NCBI GenBank assembly: GCA_964030785.1
Contig: OZ034967.1
Location: 58,301,665-58,365,664, forward strand
DNA length: 64,000 nt
From: Siderastrea siderea
Taxonomy: Eukaryota; Cnidaria; Anthozoa; Scleractinia; Rhizangiidae
Reading direction: 5' to 3'
A program made the position numbers and the translations under genes. A model generated the notes under the pieces. It searched no databases. It had not been told where the DNA came from and saw only the letters and a program-made list of their open reading frames with translations. Positions 1-13,621 of the stretch are shown piece after piece. Position 1 is the first letter of the stretch; each line of letters starts with the position of its first letter.

Positions 1-456
1 CCCGAAAATATATTTCCTCTGAGGACGTACAACGGTTGAAAGGCAGCCGCAAAGCCTGTAAAATGAATGTCCAAGCACGGTGTGAAGAAAACTCACACAC
101 TGATAAATCAGTTTCACTTTTTCCACTGCAAAAGAAAATAGTAACATATATTCAAACTTCCGAATCAGGAAAGAAAACGTTTGCTGAGATTTCTCAGCGT
201 ATGTTTTCTGAAATAACTGATGTCCGCCTTTACCGAAGTGGCCGAAATGAAGACAAAAAAAATAGCGAAAAGCGCGCTTTATTTTCAATCCAATGCTCTC
301 GCGGTGCGTTAACCATCGTGGACAAAATAGAGAACTGGAAAAACACCAAGAAAAAAACTACTTCCATCGATAAGAAGGAGAAAGTTGAAGTGAAATTTCA
401 TGCTGCCCTAGTACTAAATGTTACTTACTGGGCAATTTACGAATCTAGAAGGGATA
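1..456. other. No recognised gene
   Basis: An open frame covers most of this stretch (first ATG near 63, stop at 546-548). Its product is Lys/Ser-rich, matches no family I know, and its last third runs into the palindrome that follows. I see no splice sites, promoter or repeat that I can name. Confidence 0.4.
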
Positions 457-549
457 CTCACTCTGTCGTTGAAACCCTTGCCACGTCCACTGAGCTATGT
501 ATGATACATAGCTCAGTGGACGTGGCAAGGGTTTCAACGACAGAGTGAG
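457..549. repeat. Perfect 93-bp palindrome
   Basis: Two 46-bp arms (457-502 and 504-549) are exactly complementary around a single central G at 503. I checked the pairing base by base and found no mismatch. The outer edge is CTCACTCTG and the inner edge is GCTATGTAT. It would fold as a very stable hairpin. It may be a fold-back MITE, a recent inverted duplication or an assembly chimera. The absence of divergence favours recent or artefactual origin. Confidence 0.9.
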
Positions 550-1879
550 CTAATTTTTTTCTCCGCCAGCAACCCAGCGAGAAAAATCACTTTGTATCGA
601 AGTTAAATTAAGGAGAAATTACAACTGAACGTCACTGAGACACAAATCTAAGTTGTTTCAGAGTGCTTGATTTCTTAGGACGAAAAGAAACTGTAGAAAT
701 AGAAATTTAAGCATTTAGCGCTGTGTTTACAATTTATTTCTTTCATCGTCAAATCAATCACTTGTTCTTAAAATTTCACTGAACAGTAGGTTTTATACGG
801 AAGGCTTTGACTCCGAAATATCGAGACAAGACAAAATAATGCACAGTGAAATGGGAGAGAAGCATGTGATAATTTAATAAAAATTGTTAAACGTTTATGG
901 CGAGTCAGTACAAAAATCATACAGCAGTCTGAATAACAAGCATTGAACAAATACAGTACCAGAAAGGGCGACATTTTTTGGCTATACCACGCGTAATACT
1001 GATTTACCTGGTTTACCTGCACTCGTTGTAGCTCTATCTGTGTTCCAGCAGCTCCAAATGTTCAGATACAAATCGGATGCCATGTAAGACACGTTGAATC
1101 GCTTTCACAGTTGCTGGAGTGTCGCTTTAACATTCCGTCCGAGGCTCTTAACCGAGAACAACTGCGTTTTGTGGTTTGCGTTTAAAAAGTAAAGATGGTG
1201 AATTCTAATGTTCCTCATTTCTGTAGTCTTGTTTCATTGAGCTGCTTAGAAATTATCGTTCAAGTTAAAATATTAAATCTGTCTTCTGTTCAATCAAACA
1301 AACACATGATGGCTTCGTTGACAAACTCGTTCATTTGAACTTCCGCAGCTATAGTCTATTATACTCTAACGGTGAGATCGTACAGCTTCAATCCGCTTTG
1401 AACGACGATTACAACAATTTTTCAGGAAAAATCAAAGGCGTACCACATTTCAGAGCCCATAACTGGAAGATTTTTTCCAAACCTTGTACTTGTACGTTCA
1501 CTTCGAAGCAGTTTCATTGATTCATTCAGCTCCGCAAAGAAACACTGCAACACTTCGCAAGGTTTTGGCACCTTTTACGGTCAGTCATGTGATCGCGATC
1601 GATTCTTGTTCCCTTTTATCTCGGAGTTTCTCTCTCTTTTTTTCTCTTTCTTGATTTTATACCAATTAGTGATTGCGTTTTTAATAATGAAAAAAATTAT
1701 TCTACTCGGGCTTGCTGGATATCAAATAATTATAAGCATTTTGGCGCTACGCGCCTCGTTGGTTGTCTATCATATTCAGCGCGCCCTCGTTGTACGCAAA
1801 ATTGCGTGTAGCCACGCGCGTTTATGACGTTGAGGGTGGCGCAATTTCTCTAAAAATAGCACATTTGTCTTTTTCGATG
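550..1879. other. Intergenic or intronic sequence, nothing recognised
   Basis: AT-rich sequence with only short uncorroborated open frames. If gene A has the same structure as gene B, its signal-peptide exon should lie upstream of the minisatellite, here or beyond the window edge. I could not find a counterpart of the gene B first exon. Confidence 0.5.
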
Positions 1880-2745
1880 GGGCCTCGTGGAGCCCGCGCT
1901 TACGGTCTCCGTCCCCGATTATGGCTCCAGACATCCCCGAGTATTCCCTGCATCCCCTTGCACTGCCTTGTCAATTGCCCTGTACTTTCATGTATCCCCT
2001 GTCCTCCCAAGTATCCACCTTTACTCCCATGTATCTCCTGTGCTCCTACGCTCCCTTGTACTCATCTGTATTCTCCTTTACTCCCATGTACCTCCTATAG
2101 TCCCATTTATCCCCCCTGTACTGCCACGTATCTCTTTGTGCTCCCATGTATCCCTCTGTTCTTCATCCCGCTGTACTCCCGTGTATCCCTTCGAACTCTT
2201 ATGTTGCCCTTACTTATTACTCTGTATTCCCATAAAACACTATGTAACACCTTTTCCCCGGTATACCCCTGTTATTCCATGTATCCCCCCTATAGTCCCG
2301 GGTATTCCCCTGCAATCTCATTTATCCTCATGTTTTTCCATGTGTCCCCTTGTTCCGCCATGTATTCCCATGTTCTCCCCGTGTATTCCTGTGTAAACTC
2401 TATGTAGTCCCGTGCATTTTCCTTTGGCTTATGCATACCTCTGTACTCTAATTTATCCCTTTGTTTTCTGATATACCTCCCTTGTAATCTCATACATTCC
2501 TTTATCTCCATTTATTCGTGCCTACTCCAATATTTCTCCTATAACATGTATAATGCCGTGTATTCTCTGTAGTCTCGTCTTTCCCTTACATTCCAAGGTC
2601 TCCCCAACTCCTTTGTATCTATATGAGTTATCATGTTTTCTTCTATACTTCCATGTATCCCCTTGTGCACCCAAATATCTCTCTGTATTTCCATACATTC
2701 CCCCATACTTCCATTTATCCCCAGCCTTTCGAGAAGACGTTAGTT
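1880..2745. repeat. Degenerate pyrimidine-rich minisatellite (CCCATGTATCCCCNTGTACT type)
   Basis: A long run of imperfect short units built from CCCATGTA, TCCCCTGTA and CTCCCATGTAT. The same kind of array occurs at 32560-34690, in the equivalent first intron of paralogue B, so it predates the A/B duplication or was copied with it. The open frames it generates, rich in Pro, Cys, Ser and Tyr, are composition artefacts. Positions 2428-2745 correspond to the 309-bp block that is duplicated in gene B. Confidence 0.8.
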
Positions 2746-3183
2746 TTCACTATTTTTGCTGGAGAGCACGCACCCGGGCCTTAGGTGACTTACCCTTACA
2801 CGAACAATTACGTCCTGCCCCCCGCCCCCCTTCACACACGCACTCGAGAATAAGCTCTTAAGTTTCTGCGGGTACTCATGTCTCGATCCCTCCTTTTTTT
2901 TCACCGTTGTTTTCTTTATTCCCTGTGTTCTGCTGTGCTCCCTTTCAGGTACTCTCCATATTCCAGACCTTGTGCCCCTTGTGTCCCTATGCCTAAGCTG
3001 CCTAGGTAAACATGATGTTCCACTTTATCATCGTTTGTTCCCATGTATTCCGTTTCTGCCAGCCTTGTGTTCCCATAGGATCCCTCAGTGTGTAGTTTGT
3101 TACGTGCTGCCCTATGCAATGTAACTAACGTTTTATTTATTAAAAAGTTACGTTGACACATTTATGATAATCTAATTTTGCAG

Positions 3184-5839
3184 GGTGAAGCACTCGTCAA
3201 TTCGGTACTCAAACCACTGACGAAGCGAGCCTTGGCTTCGTACCATCGATATGGCCATCACTCATCTAAGTTATCAGTGAAAGATCTTGCTGTTGAGTTG
3301 GCAAAGAAGCATGTAAGTACACCTTGTTTCTCTCTATTACTAAACTATTGACATAAGTTTTTCCCTCTGTTGAGTCTGATTATACTACACTTACTTTTCA
3401 GTTGCTTAAAATGATACTTGATGAACAGCACGACTTGAACAAAGCGAAGGAGAGTGTTTATATTCTTCAGCGAGGTTTGTTCAAACTCTGTACTTTTCCT
3501 GGCGCTTTTTCACTTTTGACGTCTTTCCAGTTTATGCTTTTCACTCCTTTAGCTTTCTCGTGTTTCTAAGTGATTTCGCAATATCAGATTTTTCGTTTTT
3601 CACTATCGTTTTCCCACTTCTTACATTTTTCTTTTTCAATTTTCCATTATCACACTTCACTTTGCTGTTTATAATTTCTCGCAACAAAGGGAGGTTTCTT
3701 TGCCGAGTGGTTTCTAAGGAAATGCACTACCCAACAAAATTATCCGTCGACGAAAGAGTTGATCCTTGTAAGCGTTTCTTGCTGGATCTTAAACTCGAGT
3801 GAGATCTCTGTACTGCATTCACCACCATAGCACCTTCGTTCGATCCAAAACATTCTCAGATTTAGGTTTGGTCACGGTAAACATAGCAGGTTTCCCTTGA
3901 TTTCTTCCAGACAGTTGTACTAACATCAAGTCCATTGGTAAGCCTGTGACACACAACGCTCGGTACTATACCCAAGGAGCCTGGATGAAAGACCCGCTAG
4001 GAATTATGGGAGCGGAGACCATATTCGTTATGGAGTATCACGCCGGGAGAAACTTAGTAGAAGAATTTGAAAACATGGACATGTTCAAAGCAGGTGTGGC
4101 CCGTAAGACTTACAAGCTCCCTTATCAATGGGACGGAACGGGAGCGGTGGTGTATGGACGATTCCTCTATTACAACAGGTAACATTTTACATTTGTTAAG
4201 CTGCGAACATTTGCAGTTTTGCCAGTTAACCCTATTCTCGTCCCCAGGGCCATGTGTCCCTCTCAACCCGCAGCGCCCGCTTACTGTCGGCTCTGGGGAC
4301 GAGAATTGGTTAACCCGCCTTGTCCCGTCCTACAGACATTATGTGGAATCAGCTGAATAAAGATATTCACTGTCACAATAACATTTCTTTGCGATAAAAC
4401 GTTTTCAAACAATTTTGGATTTATAGCTGTTGTTTTTGAGGTTTAGAGCATTTGCATTAAGTATCTAAAATCTTCATGTACCATTTTTTTTTAATTTTAG
4501 CTTAGTCTGTCTGTGTTTCGTTTACGATTGTACTGTAAAGTAGTTTTACCCAACTTAATTCTTACCTCTTACATAAACTAGTATTCCCTTTAAAACATGA
4601 TCACTTCAACATAGAAACATTTTGATTTTTTCACGACAGGGAGAATTCGCCCTATATCATCAAGTTTAACCTACATACTGAGCGACAGGAGGCGCAAATA
4701 AGCTTGAGCGGGTTTACCCCAAGGAAGAATGGGTACCAGTGGTGTGGAGGCTACTGTGCAGTGGATCTGGCAGTTGATGAGCAAGGATTGTGGGCCTTGT
4801 GGGGTGATACGGACAACAGCTACCGACTGTACGCATATAAAATTGATGTGTACAAGAATGCCGTTACCAATACTTGGGGATTGTCTACAGGTAAGAGTTA
4901 CTTAATTATTACAAACAAATGCTGCCAGGAACTGAAAGAATGAATGAAATAAGAGGGTGACTGTCGACGTATTTATTAAAAAATATTTCCTCAACTCCAA
5001 GATTAAGGCCAGCAAGTAAAAGATAAAAGGCTGTTTTTTTCCCTTCAGGTTTCTTATTATTGGTGTTACATGGCTGCGCCTCTGTGCCATTTTTTGACAA
5101 CGAAATTTTTAACAAATTTTTTAAGCTTTCTGATAGCTTCCATTATAAAAATATAACAACTGTATGATGCAGAGTTCCTCACGACTCTGCCTCCCACAAT
5201 TCTCTAGTTTAATTTCACAGTTGAAACAGTCAAGCCATCAAATCGAGATTTCAAAAAAGTTAACGACAATACGACGCGTAGCACTTAACTACCCTAACGC
5301 CAGATTGGGCTTTATTTTAGCTAATCCATAGAAAGGAATGCCACAACAGAAATTTAGGATGGTAATTCTGAATTAATGTACACTATTCTATTTTGTGACG
5401 CATATGTCCATAAAGTCCACAGACCCGCTAAAAGTAAAAAGGTAACAAGGTATTTCATGGATGAGTGCAACCTCACGTTTTACTGAAGAAAAGTCTTGTT
5501 GTGGTTGCCCTTGACGTTAAATCTAAGTGAATTTTTATCTCTTAGTATCAGTACAGCTATTCAGTTTTTATTTTATTTTCCATAGAAAGGATGAACACAA
5601 TGGGAAACGCTTTTGTCGCTTGTGGAGTAATCTACACTATCGACCAGTATAATGGGAAATCAACCACCATCAACTTTGCTTACGACACCAAAACTGGCAA
5701 ACAGTGGAACCCCAACATACAGTTCACTAACCAGTACGGCTACAACAGCATGGTGGACTACAACCCCAGAGAAAGAGTGTTGTACGCATGGGACAACAAG
5801 CGTCAAGTCACTTACCCCATCACTTTTGAGGAACATTAG
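3184..5839 (+). CDS. Olfactomedin-like protein, paralogue A (5 visible exons, first exon not found)
   Basis: Predicted secreted olfactomedin (OLF) domain protein. Exons 3184-3312, 3402-3474, 3911-4178, 4640-4890 and 5586-5839 are flanked by AG/GT and have lengths 129, 73, 268, 251 and 254 nt. The running phases (0, 1, 2, 1) keep one frame to the stop at 5837-5839. OLF landmarks are SCTNIKSIGKP, WMKDPLGIMG, LPYQWDGTG, DLAVDEQGLW and YNPRERVLYAWD. The two cysteines expected for the OLF disulfide are in SCTN and ACGVIY. The second exon (SYHRYGHHSSKLSVKDLA) and third exon (LLKMILDEQHDL) give a helical N-terminal spacer. Exon sizes match gene B except for one extra codon in exon 4640-4890. OLF proteins are extracellular matrix or cell-adhesion glycoproteins; the specific role here is unknown. 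No signal-peptide exon like that of B was found, so the 5' end is incomplete. Confidence 0.85.
4225..4314. repeat. Small MITE-like inverted repeat in an intron of gene A
   Basis: The ends are inverted copies of GTTAACC..ATTCTCGTCCCCAG, facing CTGGGGACGAGAAT..GGTTAAC across about 40 bp. It sits in the intron after exon 3911-4178 and has no counterpart at that place in gene B. No transposase is encoded. A target duplication is not clear. Confidence 0.6.
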
Positions 5840-6180
5840 GTTAATGACATGATCAGCTGGGGATGGATATTAAAAATGCTGATCATTATTGCTTTGCTGT
5901 TTGTAGACTATGCCATGCTAAAATGTTAAGCTAAGGTTACAATTTGGACTCTTTTAGATTGTTGGTTTAATCAACAGTTCTAAACAAATCTACCAACACA
6001 AATGTCTGAAATGTTCAACTAATTTCAGTTATTGAAGACCTAGCTGAAAATCTCCAGTGAATCTCAAGTGAACAAATTTTAAAAATAGGAAATCTCGCTT
6101 GCTGTGAACTGGCCTTTGACTTACTCAAAGTGTCGGTGCAGTTGCAACTGCTGTTAGTGCTGAAGGCTTTAATAAAATGT
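5840..6180 (+). other. 3' untranslated region of gene A with AATAAA signal
   Basis: The sequence after the stop is homologous to the region after the gene B stop (37945-38600). This includes TTTAATAAA at 6168-6176, matched by the one at 38588-38596. AATAAA in the same relative context in both paralogues supports a polyadenylation site just downstream. Confidence 0.6.
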
Positions 6181-6199
6181 GAAAATGAACACTGGCCCA

Positions 6200-8070
6200 A
6201 TCGATTGTTAACTTGTATTATGGAACTGCGGAGGCCTTATCAAATTTTTATAGCAGTGCGAAATTCCAACAGTGTGCTTTTCAGTGTGGGTGAGAGAGTA
6301 GAGAGGGCTGGAGGAAGGAGTCGGGGATCTGCGTAGAGGGGAATCTTTTGCGCGTTTTTCTTTACTTGCTCACTTTGCCTTTTCCAGCGTCTTTTTCGTT
6401 CGTTTAATTGTTTTGGCAATTTGTGAGGTCTGCGCGCGAGGCTCCGACAACTGAAAGTTTCTTATGAAACGTTGCAGTTAGACGCATAAAACTTCCCAAG
6501 TGTGGCGAAATTTATCATATTTTTTTTACTACATTCCCCGTATTTGAGAAATGACGGCTCTCACTATTGATAAGTACGTTTGAGAAATTACTATGACTAG
6601 CTAAAAAACGCACCTTAAAGTTTAATCAAAGGTGCTTTCAATAATTTGAAATAACTTGTCTTGAACTTCAATACTTTCGCCTTATGGTTTAAAAAAATGA
6701 TAACATTGTGAGCAGCATATAATATGATAGACTTCGAGTACTCATATATATTAGATTTTTTCTGTTAAAAGCATCAGTGTCGCCAGTATATTAATTACCC
6801 TTTTTATTTTTCTTAAAGTTAGAGCACTAAAGTGAAAGTGAGACACCACATTTTGCAAGCAGACACTGGATAGGGCTAATAGGGCCGCGCATAGTATGAG
6901 AGCAACTAACACTGGTACCCGGGAGCACGCATCTAATTAAAAAATATTAATCAAGATGGCGTCTTCCAGTGCTTTCAGCCGGATAAACTTAGTGATGCGG
7001 TTTCGTCCTTTTCTGATGGTCAATTTTTACTGTTTTTCTTCAATACCACATTTTTTGAAAAAACAAATGTAAAACAGGGACACTACTAGAAGCATAAAAT
7101 TCGCCTTTACGAGCATAGATTATCATTGCCTAGAGACATTGCTCCTTTTAAAAGTCGCCAAGAAGAGTTCCTCCTTACGCCCTCCGTCCGGAGTTGACTG
7201 ACTTACATGCCCTTTCAACAAAAAAGTAAAGCAAGTCACTCAAAATTAAAAATTACTAGAAGTTCAAACGTTTTTCATTGCTTAGTGCATTTTCTCGGAA
7301 GCCTGCTTCTTGGAGAAAATAGTTTAAATGTGTTTCATTTCCCATTAGATTTATGTTTAAACTCAATTTAGAAAGAATAAAATAGTGACAGGCCATTCAA
7401 AAACGCAAACAAAAACCTTAACCACTAAACGCCAGCTTAAACATTAGCTTTGTTTTTGCATTTGAATATCCCATGGAAAATAAAAAGCGCTCACTTAGCA
7501 TTAAGGTTGGGCCGGTATTGCTGCCAAATACTCGATATCACCGATATTTTTACCTAAAAAATTTCCAAACTCGCGCTATGTCAGTCGGGGACTTGCGATG
7601 CCGTTCGGTACTATCTCGTGATCAGTTGAAAAGAAATAGTCGTTGATTCACAAGCTGTTTCGGCCCTCCCTTGCTTAGCACCGCTGATCACTTTGACAGT
7701 TGTTCATCCAGGTTTTCTTGATCGAGTGAACAGTCATGAGATCTGGATACGAGAAACGAATTTTAAGTCTGAACTATTCTGGCTTTGTCTAGCTAAACAT
7801 TTTACTGATAACATTTAAGGACGTAGATTCACTGCTGGGAGGTGTTCATGATGATGTTTTTAGGTTTCCATTTTTGCGTTGTCCGTTAATTTTCACGCGG
7901 AATGAGTAGTAGTTTGTGGGAAAGTTAACAAACCGGAACTTCGTCCACTTAGACTGAGCTGAAACGTAACTGCACACTTTTATTTACATTAAACATTCAA
8001 AGAGTACCCGTTCTCGCGATATTAAATAAAAAATGCTTCTCACTCCGGCTAATATTACAAGGCAACTAAA
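6200..8070. other. Intergenic, nothing recognised
   Basis: About 1.9 kb of AT-rich sequence between gene A and the tandem array. No long open frame, RNA gene or repeat that I can name. Confidence 0.4.
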
Positions 8071-11000
8071 GTTCTAGGCGTCAATGAAACGAGGAAGCGA
8101 ATAAGCGTATGTACGAGGAAGAAGCTTGAAGCTAAGCGAGATCACGCGCAGCTGATTTCCCACTCGCGCGAGTTCTCGCCTCTCTCTCTACACGCGTAAA
8201 AGAAACGTCGTTAAAAACCTCCTGAGGTCTGTCGCAAGCTAAATTTTCCACGATCAGACTCACCAGCACCTGGTTATAACTACAGGCAGGTTTAACCGTT
8301 CGCGATGTCACGTGCCTAGCTTCTCGTACATTCAGCCATAGAGAAAAGTAGGGACTACTCGCTATCGCCAGCCACATTTGTAGTCACAAGGGCAAAGGAG
8401 ACATTGATGGGTGAAGCAAATGGCGGGACGTTTCAGCATAATTTTGTTCCGGCCTCGCGCCATATGTGAACCCTCTGAAAGCACTGAAAGAGGTATAAAA
8501 CAGAGCGTTAAGAATTAACCGTGGTTAATACATGTGTGCAGGTTAGCCCGTAAAAAGAGGTACTAGATTAACGCGTATGTGTTCAGTGCGATTGAAACAC
8601 AGCGCGAGGAAACACGCGAGGGCTCCTGCTGTCTTGTGTACAACGTGACTTATTTGTTGTCATGACGCGTCTGATTGAACTTGTTCGATATCGAAAAGGC
8701 CTCGCAAGTAAAAATGAACATTATGTACCTTTTAGGGAGGATTTTCGAGAGCTTTTCGCTTTTAATATCCTGTGTCCGTCGTTTGGATTTCAATGAACGG
8801 ATTTTTATTTATTTAGCGAACCACGGTCAACGGACATGATGAGAGGATAAAGGGTTTCCCGCCTAAGATCAACAATGAGGAGGAACGATTTCGCCGAAGG
8901 TTACTGACAAACTAGTAATTGTACTAACAGTATCGGCAACATAAACCATTTTAAGTTACTTCTACAGTTTGAAATTGAAATATGTCTTTAACAAAAGTTG
9001 AAATATGTCTTTAACAAAACTGCACCATGAAATTCGACAAATATGTCGGAATCACGAATTGCAAATCGGAACATTAACGCCAACGTTAACTAAGGAGTCA
9101 ACTTTTTCTAAAATTTAACTTGGGAACTTCAATATTTTTTCTCCTTTCTCAGTACTCCTTAGAGAAAAATTGTCCAAAGTTATTCCAATAGTCCTCTGTT
9201 CATTTTGAGAAGTTTGGTGTAGCAAATAAATCTCAGCTAAAAATAGACAGCCAACATGTTCCCCAACATGTTTCCTTACAATGAAACTACCAACTGGTCT
9301 TCAAACATCACTACAGAGGCTGTTCTTTAACGCTATCCTCTCCGATTCCACTATGCTTTATCGCAATTTTTCATTGATTTTATCATTAACAGTTGATTAG
9401 ATGCAGATATCAAGACTAAGGCAAGACATAATATTCCTTAAAAAAATATTTGACCGTCACAAGGTGTATTATATATACATTGCAACCGGCGAATGGAAAA
9501 CAGCTGGAGCAAAGTCGAGATTTTGCCGTAGAGTCGTGTCCCATTGTCAAACCTTTTGCCTGAAATAATGAATAAATGGAAAGTGTGCTACAGACTTTTC
9601 TTATCGCAGTCAGTATCTCGCAGAATATGCAATAAGACAAAGAATCTGACGGAAAGGTTTTTGAGTCAGGAGTGGGAACCTTTGTAAATTAAACGACACC
9701 ACTTTGTTTGTAATTTCGGCTACTTTTGTTCACGTTGGAAAGGGAAAGTTTAGATAGCTAACGGGAAAACGAGAAAAATAGAGCGACTGAATATTATATA
9801 CAAAAAAATGTTTGTTGATGTTTTGCCTGTACTGATTAAAGAATATTCTTATATGCATGAAAAGAGATGAACAAAGATGACATAAAAAACAATGAGTTTT
9901 CACTTCCTGTAGTGGCAGAAGTTTGTACCCGTCCCTGTTTAGCTCAAAAGAAAGAGAGAAAAAAAGGAGTTTAAGAACTTTGCGCTGGTATTTCGGCCGA
10001 AATCAATTCGAGGCGATGCGCTTTCATGCGCTACCATGTCTGTGAGCGACCACCTGAGCGACGATTTACAACTCATCGCATGCAGTCGGTGCGGATAGAA
10101 ATTATCAACTGAAGGCATTGGAACTATAGAAATGAATGTAAGTTCTCTGTTCGACTCTGTAATTATTGTCGTGTGGTCACCGATCAGATTATTCGTCTTA
10201 TTAATAATTGAACTGCGTTCATTATTACTGAGACAAACTGCCCGCAGCCTGAATCATTTCACCATGATATTTGAGGGGTATCGAATGGTAAATCCGAGAC
10301 TTTGAGAGACTGCGAGAGACTTGGACATCACAGTCGCACTAGAGCTTCTGAATTACTTTATAGCTTTGTCATTTCTGTCATTTATTATGTGTACGTTATT
10401 CATCGCTTCTAACAGAATAAACTAGATCCTTGCTTCTCTTCCTCGTCGAATTGTGAGCTTTAACGCAACGCCGGGTACAATTTATGAAAACTTAGACGGA
10501 TCCAAATGATCAAAATTTGAGACCTCCAGACGGTCCAAATTTTCCACGACTCTAATTTTAAATGCCTAAAATTCGAGAATTGGTTAATTTTATTCCAGAA
10601 GCATCACTTGATCGGCCATTCTATACCCGTTATTTGGAGACAAAAAAATCTTTTAGACGAAGTTTTTTTTTCCGAGAGGAGTTTTTCGTCAGTATTACAT
10701 TTGTTTATTAAATTATACACATATCACTTTCCTAACAGTAGCAAAATGATTTGCAGTTACTAAAGTTACTAGCAAGTAATTTAGCACTGTAAAAAGTTGC
10801 TATGTAAAAAAAAAATAAGATTAAGCTTGAAGAAACCGACGATTTGCGACAAAGAAGATATCGAATTCAATTCTTTGGGTAGCTGGACAGAGGCTTAGTT
10901 GATTGCAGGAGTAATACACTGAGTTAGGCGAAGGTTAAAACGGAAAAATCGTCTCGTGCACTGTATTAGTTATTCTACTGTGATAAGTTTGAATAAATCC

Positions 11001-13621
11001 TCTTCATTATCGGAGTTGTCAGTCACTTGAGGTGTGCGCCTCTTATCGTTACTCGCTCGAATATTACAAGGCAGCTTTAAAAAGTTCTAGGCGTCAATGA
11101 AACGAGGAAGCGAAATAAGCGTATGTACGAGGAAGAAGTTTGAAGCTAAGCGAGATCACGCGCAGCTGATTTCCCACTCGCGCGGGTGCTCGCTTCTCGC
11201 TCGACACGCGTAAAATTAGATATTTTCCGTAGTTAATGTGCGTAGTTTAGTCCGTAAGAGATACTAGATTAACGCGTATGTCTTCCAGGGAATTGGAAAC
11301 ATCGCGCCAGGAAACACGCGAGGGTTCTTCCTGTCTTGTGTACAACGTGACTTAAATTACTTGTTGTGATGACGCGACTGATTGAACTTGTTCGATATCG
11401 AGAAGTCCTCGCAAGTAAAAAATAAACATTATATACTCTTCAGGGAGGATTCTTGAGAGGTGCTTGCTTTTAATATCCTGCGTCCATCGCTTGGATTTCA
11501 ATGAACGGATTGTTATTTACTTAGCGAACTAACGGACAGTATGACAGGATGAAGGGTTTCCCTCCTAAGATCAACGAGTACTGAGAAACGATTTTGCCGA
11601 AGGATAGTGACAAACTGGCAATTGTACTAGCGGTATCGGCAACATAAACCATTTTAAATTACTTCTGCTGTTGAAATTAAAATATATCTTTAACAAAACT
11701 GGACCACCAAATACGACAAATATGTCAGACTGAAACAAGAATTTCAAATCGCCGAAATTTACACCGACGTTAACTGGTGAATCAACTTTTTTTTAAAATT
11801 CAACTTGGGAACTTTAATACTTTTTCTCCTTTGTCAGTACACCTAAGATAAAAATTGTCCAAAGTTATTTCAATAATAATCCTCTGTTCATTTTAAGAAA
11901 TTTTTTGTAGCAAATAAATTTCAGCTAAAAATAGACAGCCAACATGTTCCCCAACCGTGTTTCCTTAACAATGAAACTGCCAACTACTCTTCGAAAATCA
12001 CTAGTGAAGCTGTTCTTTAACGCTATCCTCTTGAATTCGACTATTTTTACCCCAATTATTCATTATTTTATCATTTACAGTTGATTAGATTCAGACATCA
12101 AGACTAGGGCAAGACATAATATTCCTTAAAAATAATTTGACTGGCGAAAGACGTTTAGGTAGAGCAAAGTCGATATTTTGTAGAGTCGTAAGCAATCGTC
12201 GAACCTTTTTCTTCTAATAATAAATAAATGGAAAAGTGTTTTACAGACATTTCTTATCGCAGTCAGTATAACTCACAAAAATCAGTATGTAATAAGACTA
12301 AGAATTACGGAAAGGCCGAGTTTTAAGTCAGGAGAAGGAACCTTTGGAAACGACAATAATTTGTAATCAGTTCGACTATTTTTGTTCACGTTGAAAAGGG
12401 AACGTTCAGATAGCTAACGGTCAAACGAGAAGAATAGAGCGACTGAATATTATGCACCAAAAAATGTTTGTTGATGTTTTGCCTGCCTGGTTAAAGAATA
12501 TTCTTATATGCATGAAAAGAGATGAACAAAGATGACATAAAGACAATGAGTTTTCACTTCCTGTTGTGGCAGAAGTTTGTACCCGTCCTTGTCTTGCTCA
12601 AAAGAAAGAAAAAAAGAAAAAGGTAGTTTAGAGCCTCTGTGCTGGCATTTCTGACGAAATCAATTCGAGGCGATGTTCAAAATGCATTGGAACTTGAGAA
12701 CTGAATGTAAGTTCTTTGTGATTATTGTCGTGTGGTCACCGATCAGATTATTCGTCTTGATCTGCGTAAATCATTACTGAGACAAACTACCGGCAGCCTG
12801 AATCATTTCACCATGATATTTGAGGGGTATGGTAAATCCGAGACTTTGCGAGACTGCGAGAGACATTAGAGTGCATTAGAACTTCTGGATTACTTAGCTT
12901 TCTCATTTCTGTCATTTAACATGTGCACGTTATTTACCGCTGCTGGCAGAATAAACTAGATCCTTGCTTCTCCTCCTCGTCGAATTGTGAGCTTTGAACC
13001 AATAACGGGTACAATTTAATGAAAACTCAGACGGATCCAAATTATTGAGACTTGGAGACGTTCCAAATCAGTCTAGCGAGCCCAAAATTCCAAGACTCTA
13101 ATTTTAAATGCCAAGAATTCAAGACTTGGTTAATCTTTTCCGAGAAGCATCATTTTTGATTGACCATTGTATGCCCGTTTAATATTTGGAGACATTCAAA
13201 AACAACCTTTTTAGACGAAGATTTTTTTCCCGAGCTTAAGTAATTTTTCGTCAGTTTTATTTACATTTGTTTAAATGAATTCAACTTCAGTTATACATAT
13301 ATCGCTTTCCTGAAGTAACCCTGAAAATGATTTGCAGTTAATTAATTACTTACGGTTACTAGCCCCTGAGTAATTTAGCACTGTTAAAAGTTTCGATGTA
13401 AAAAAATACGATTTAACTTGAAGAAACCGACGATTTGCAACAAAAAAGACATCAAAATCAGTTCCTTCGGTAGCTGGACAGAGGCTCAGTTAATGGCTTT
13501 AAAATACAGTTAGGCGGTAAATATATCCTCTTCAGTATCCCTAAGAAAGCAGCCGAGTTGTCAGTCGCTTGACGTGTGTGCCTCTTATTGTTTCTCACTC
13601 GAATATTACAAGGCAACTTAA

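Noticed and set aside
36..548. 170-codon open frame at the left edge
   Set aside because: It begins at TTG (first ATG at 63), has no recognisable domain, and its 3' third is one arm plus the centre of a palindrome.
1887..2861. Several long Pro/Cys/Tyr-rich open frames on both strands
   Set aside because: They are translations of the pyrimidine-rich minisatellite; overlapping frames all stay open because of base composition.
8661..8795. 44-codon frame starting MTRLIELVRYRKG in an array unit
   Set aside because: The frame is broken early in the other units, so it is not conserved.
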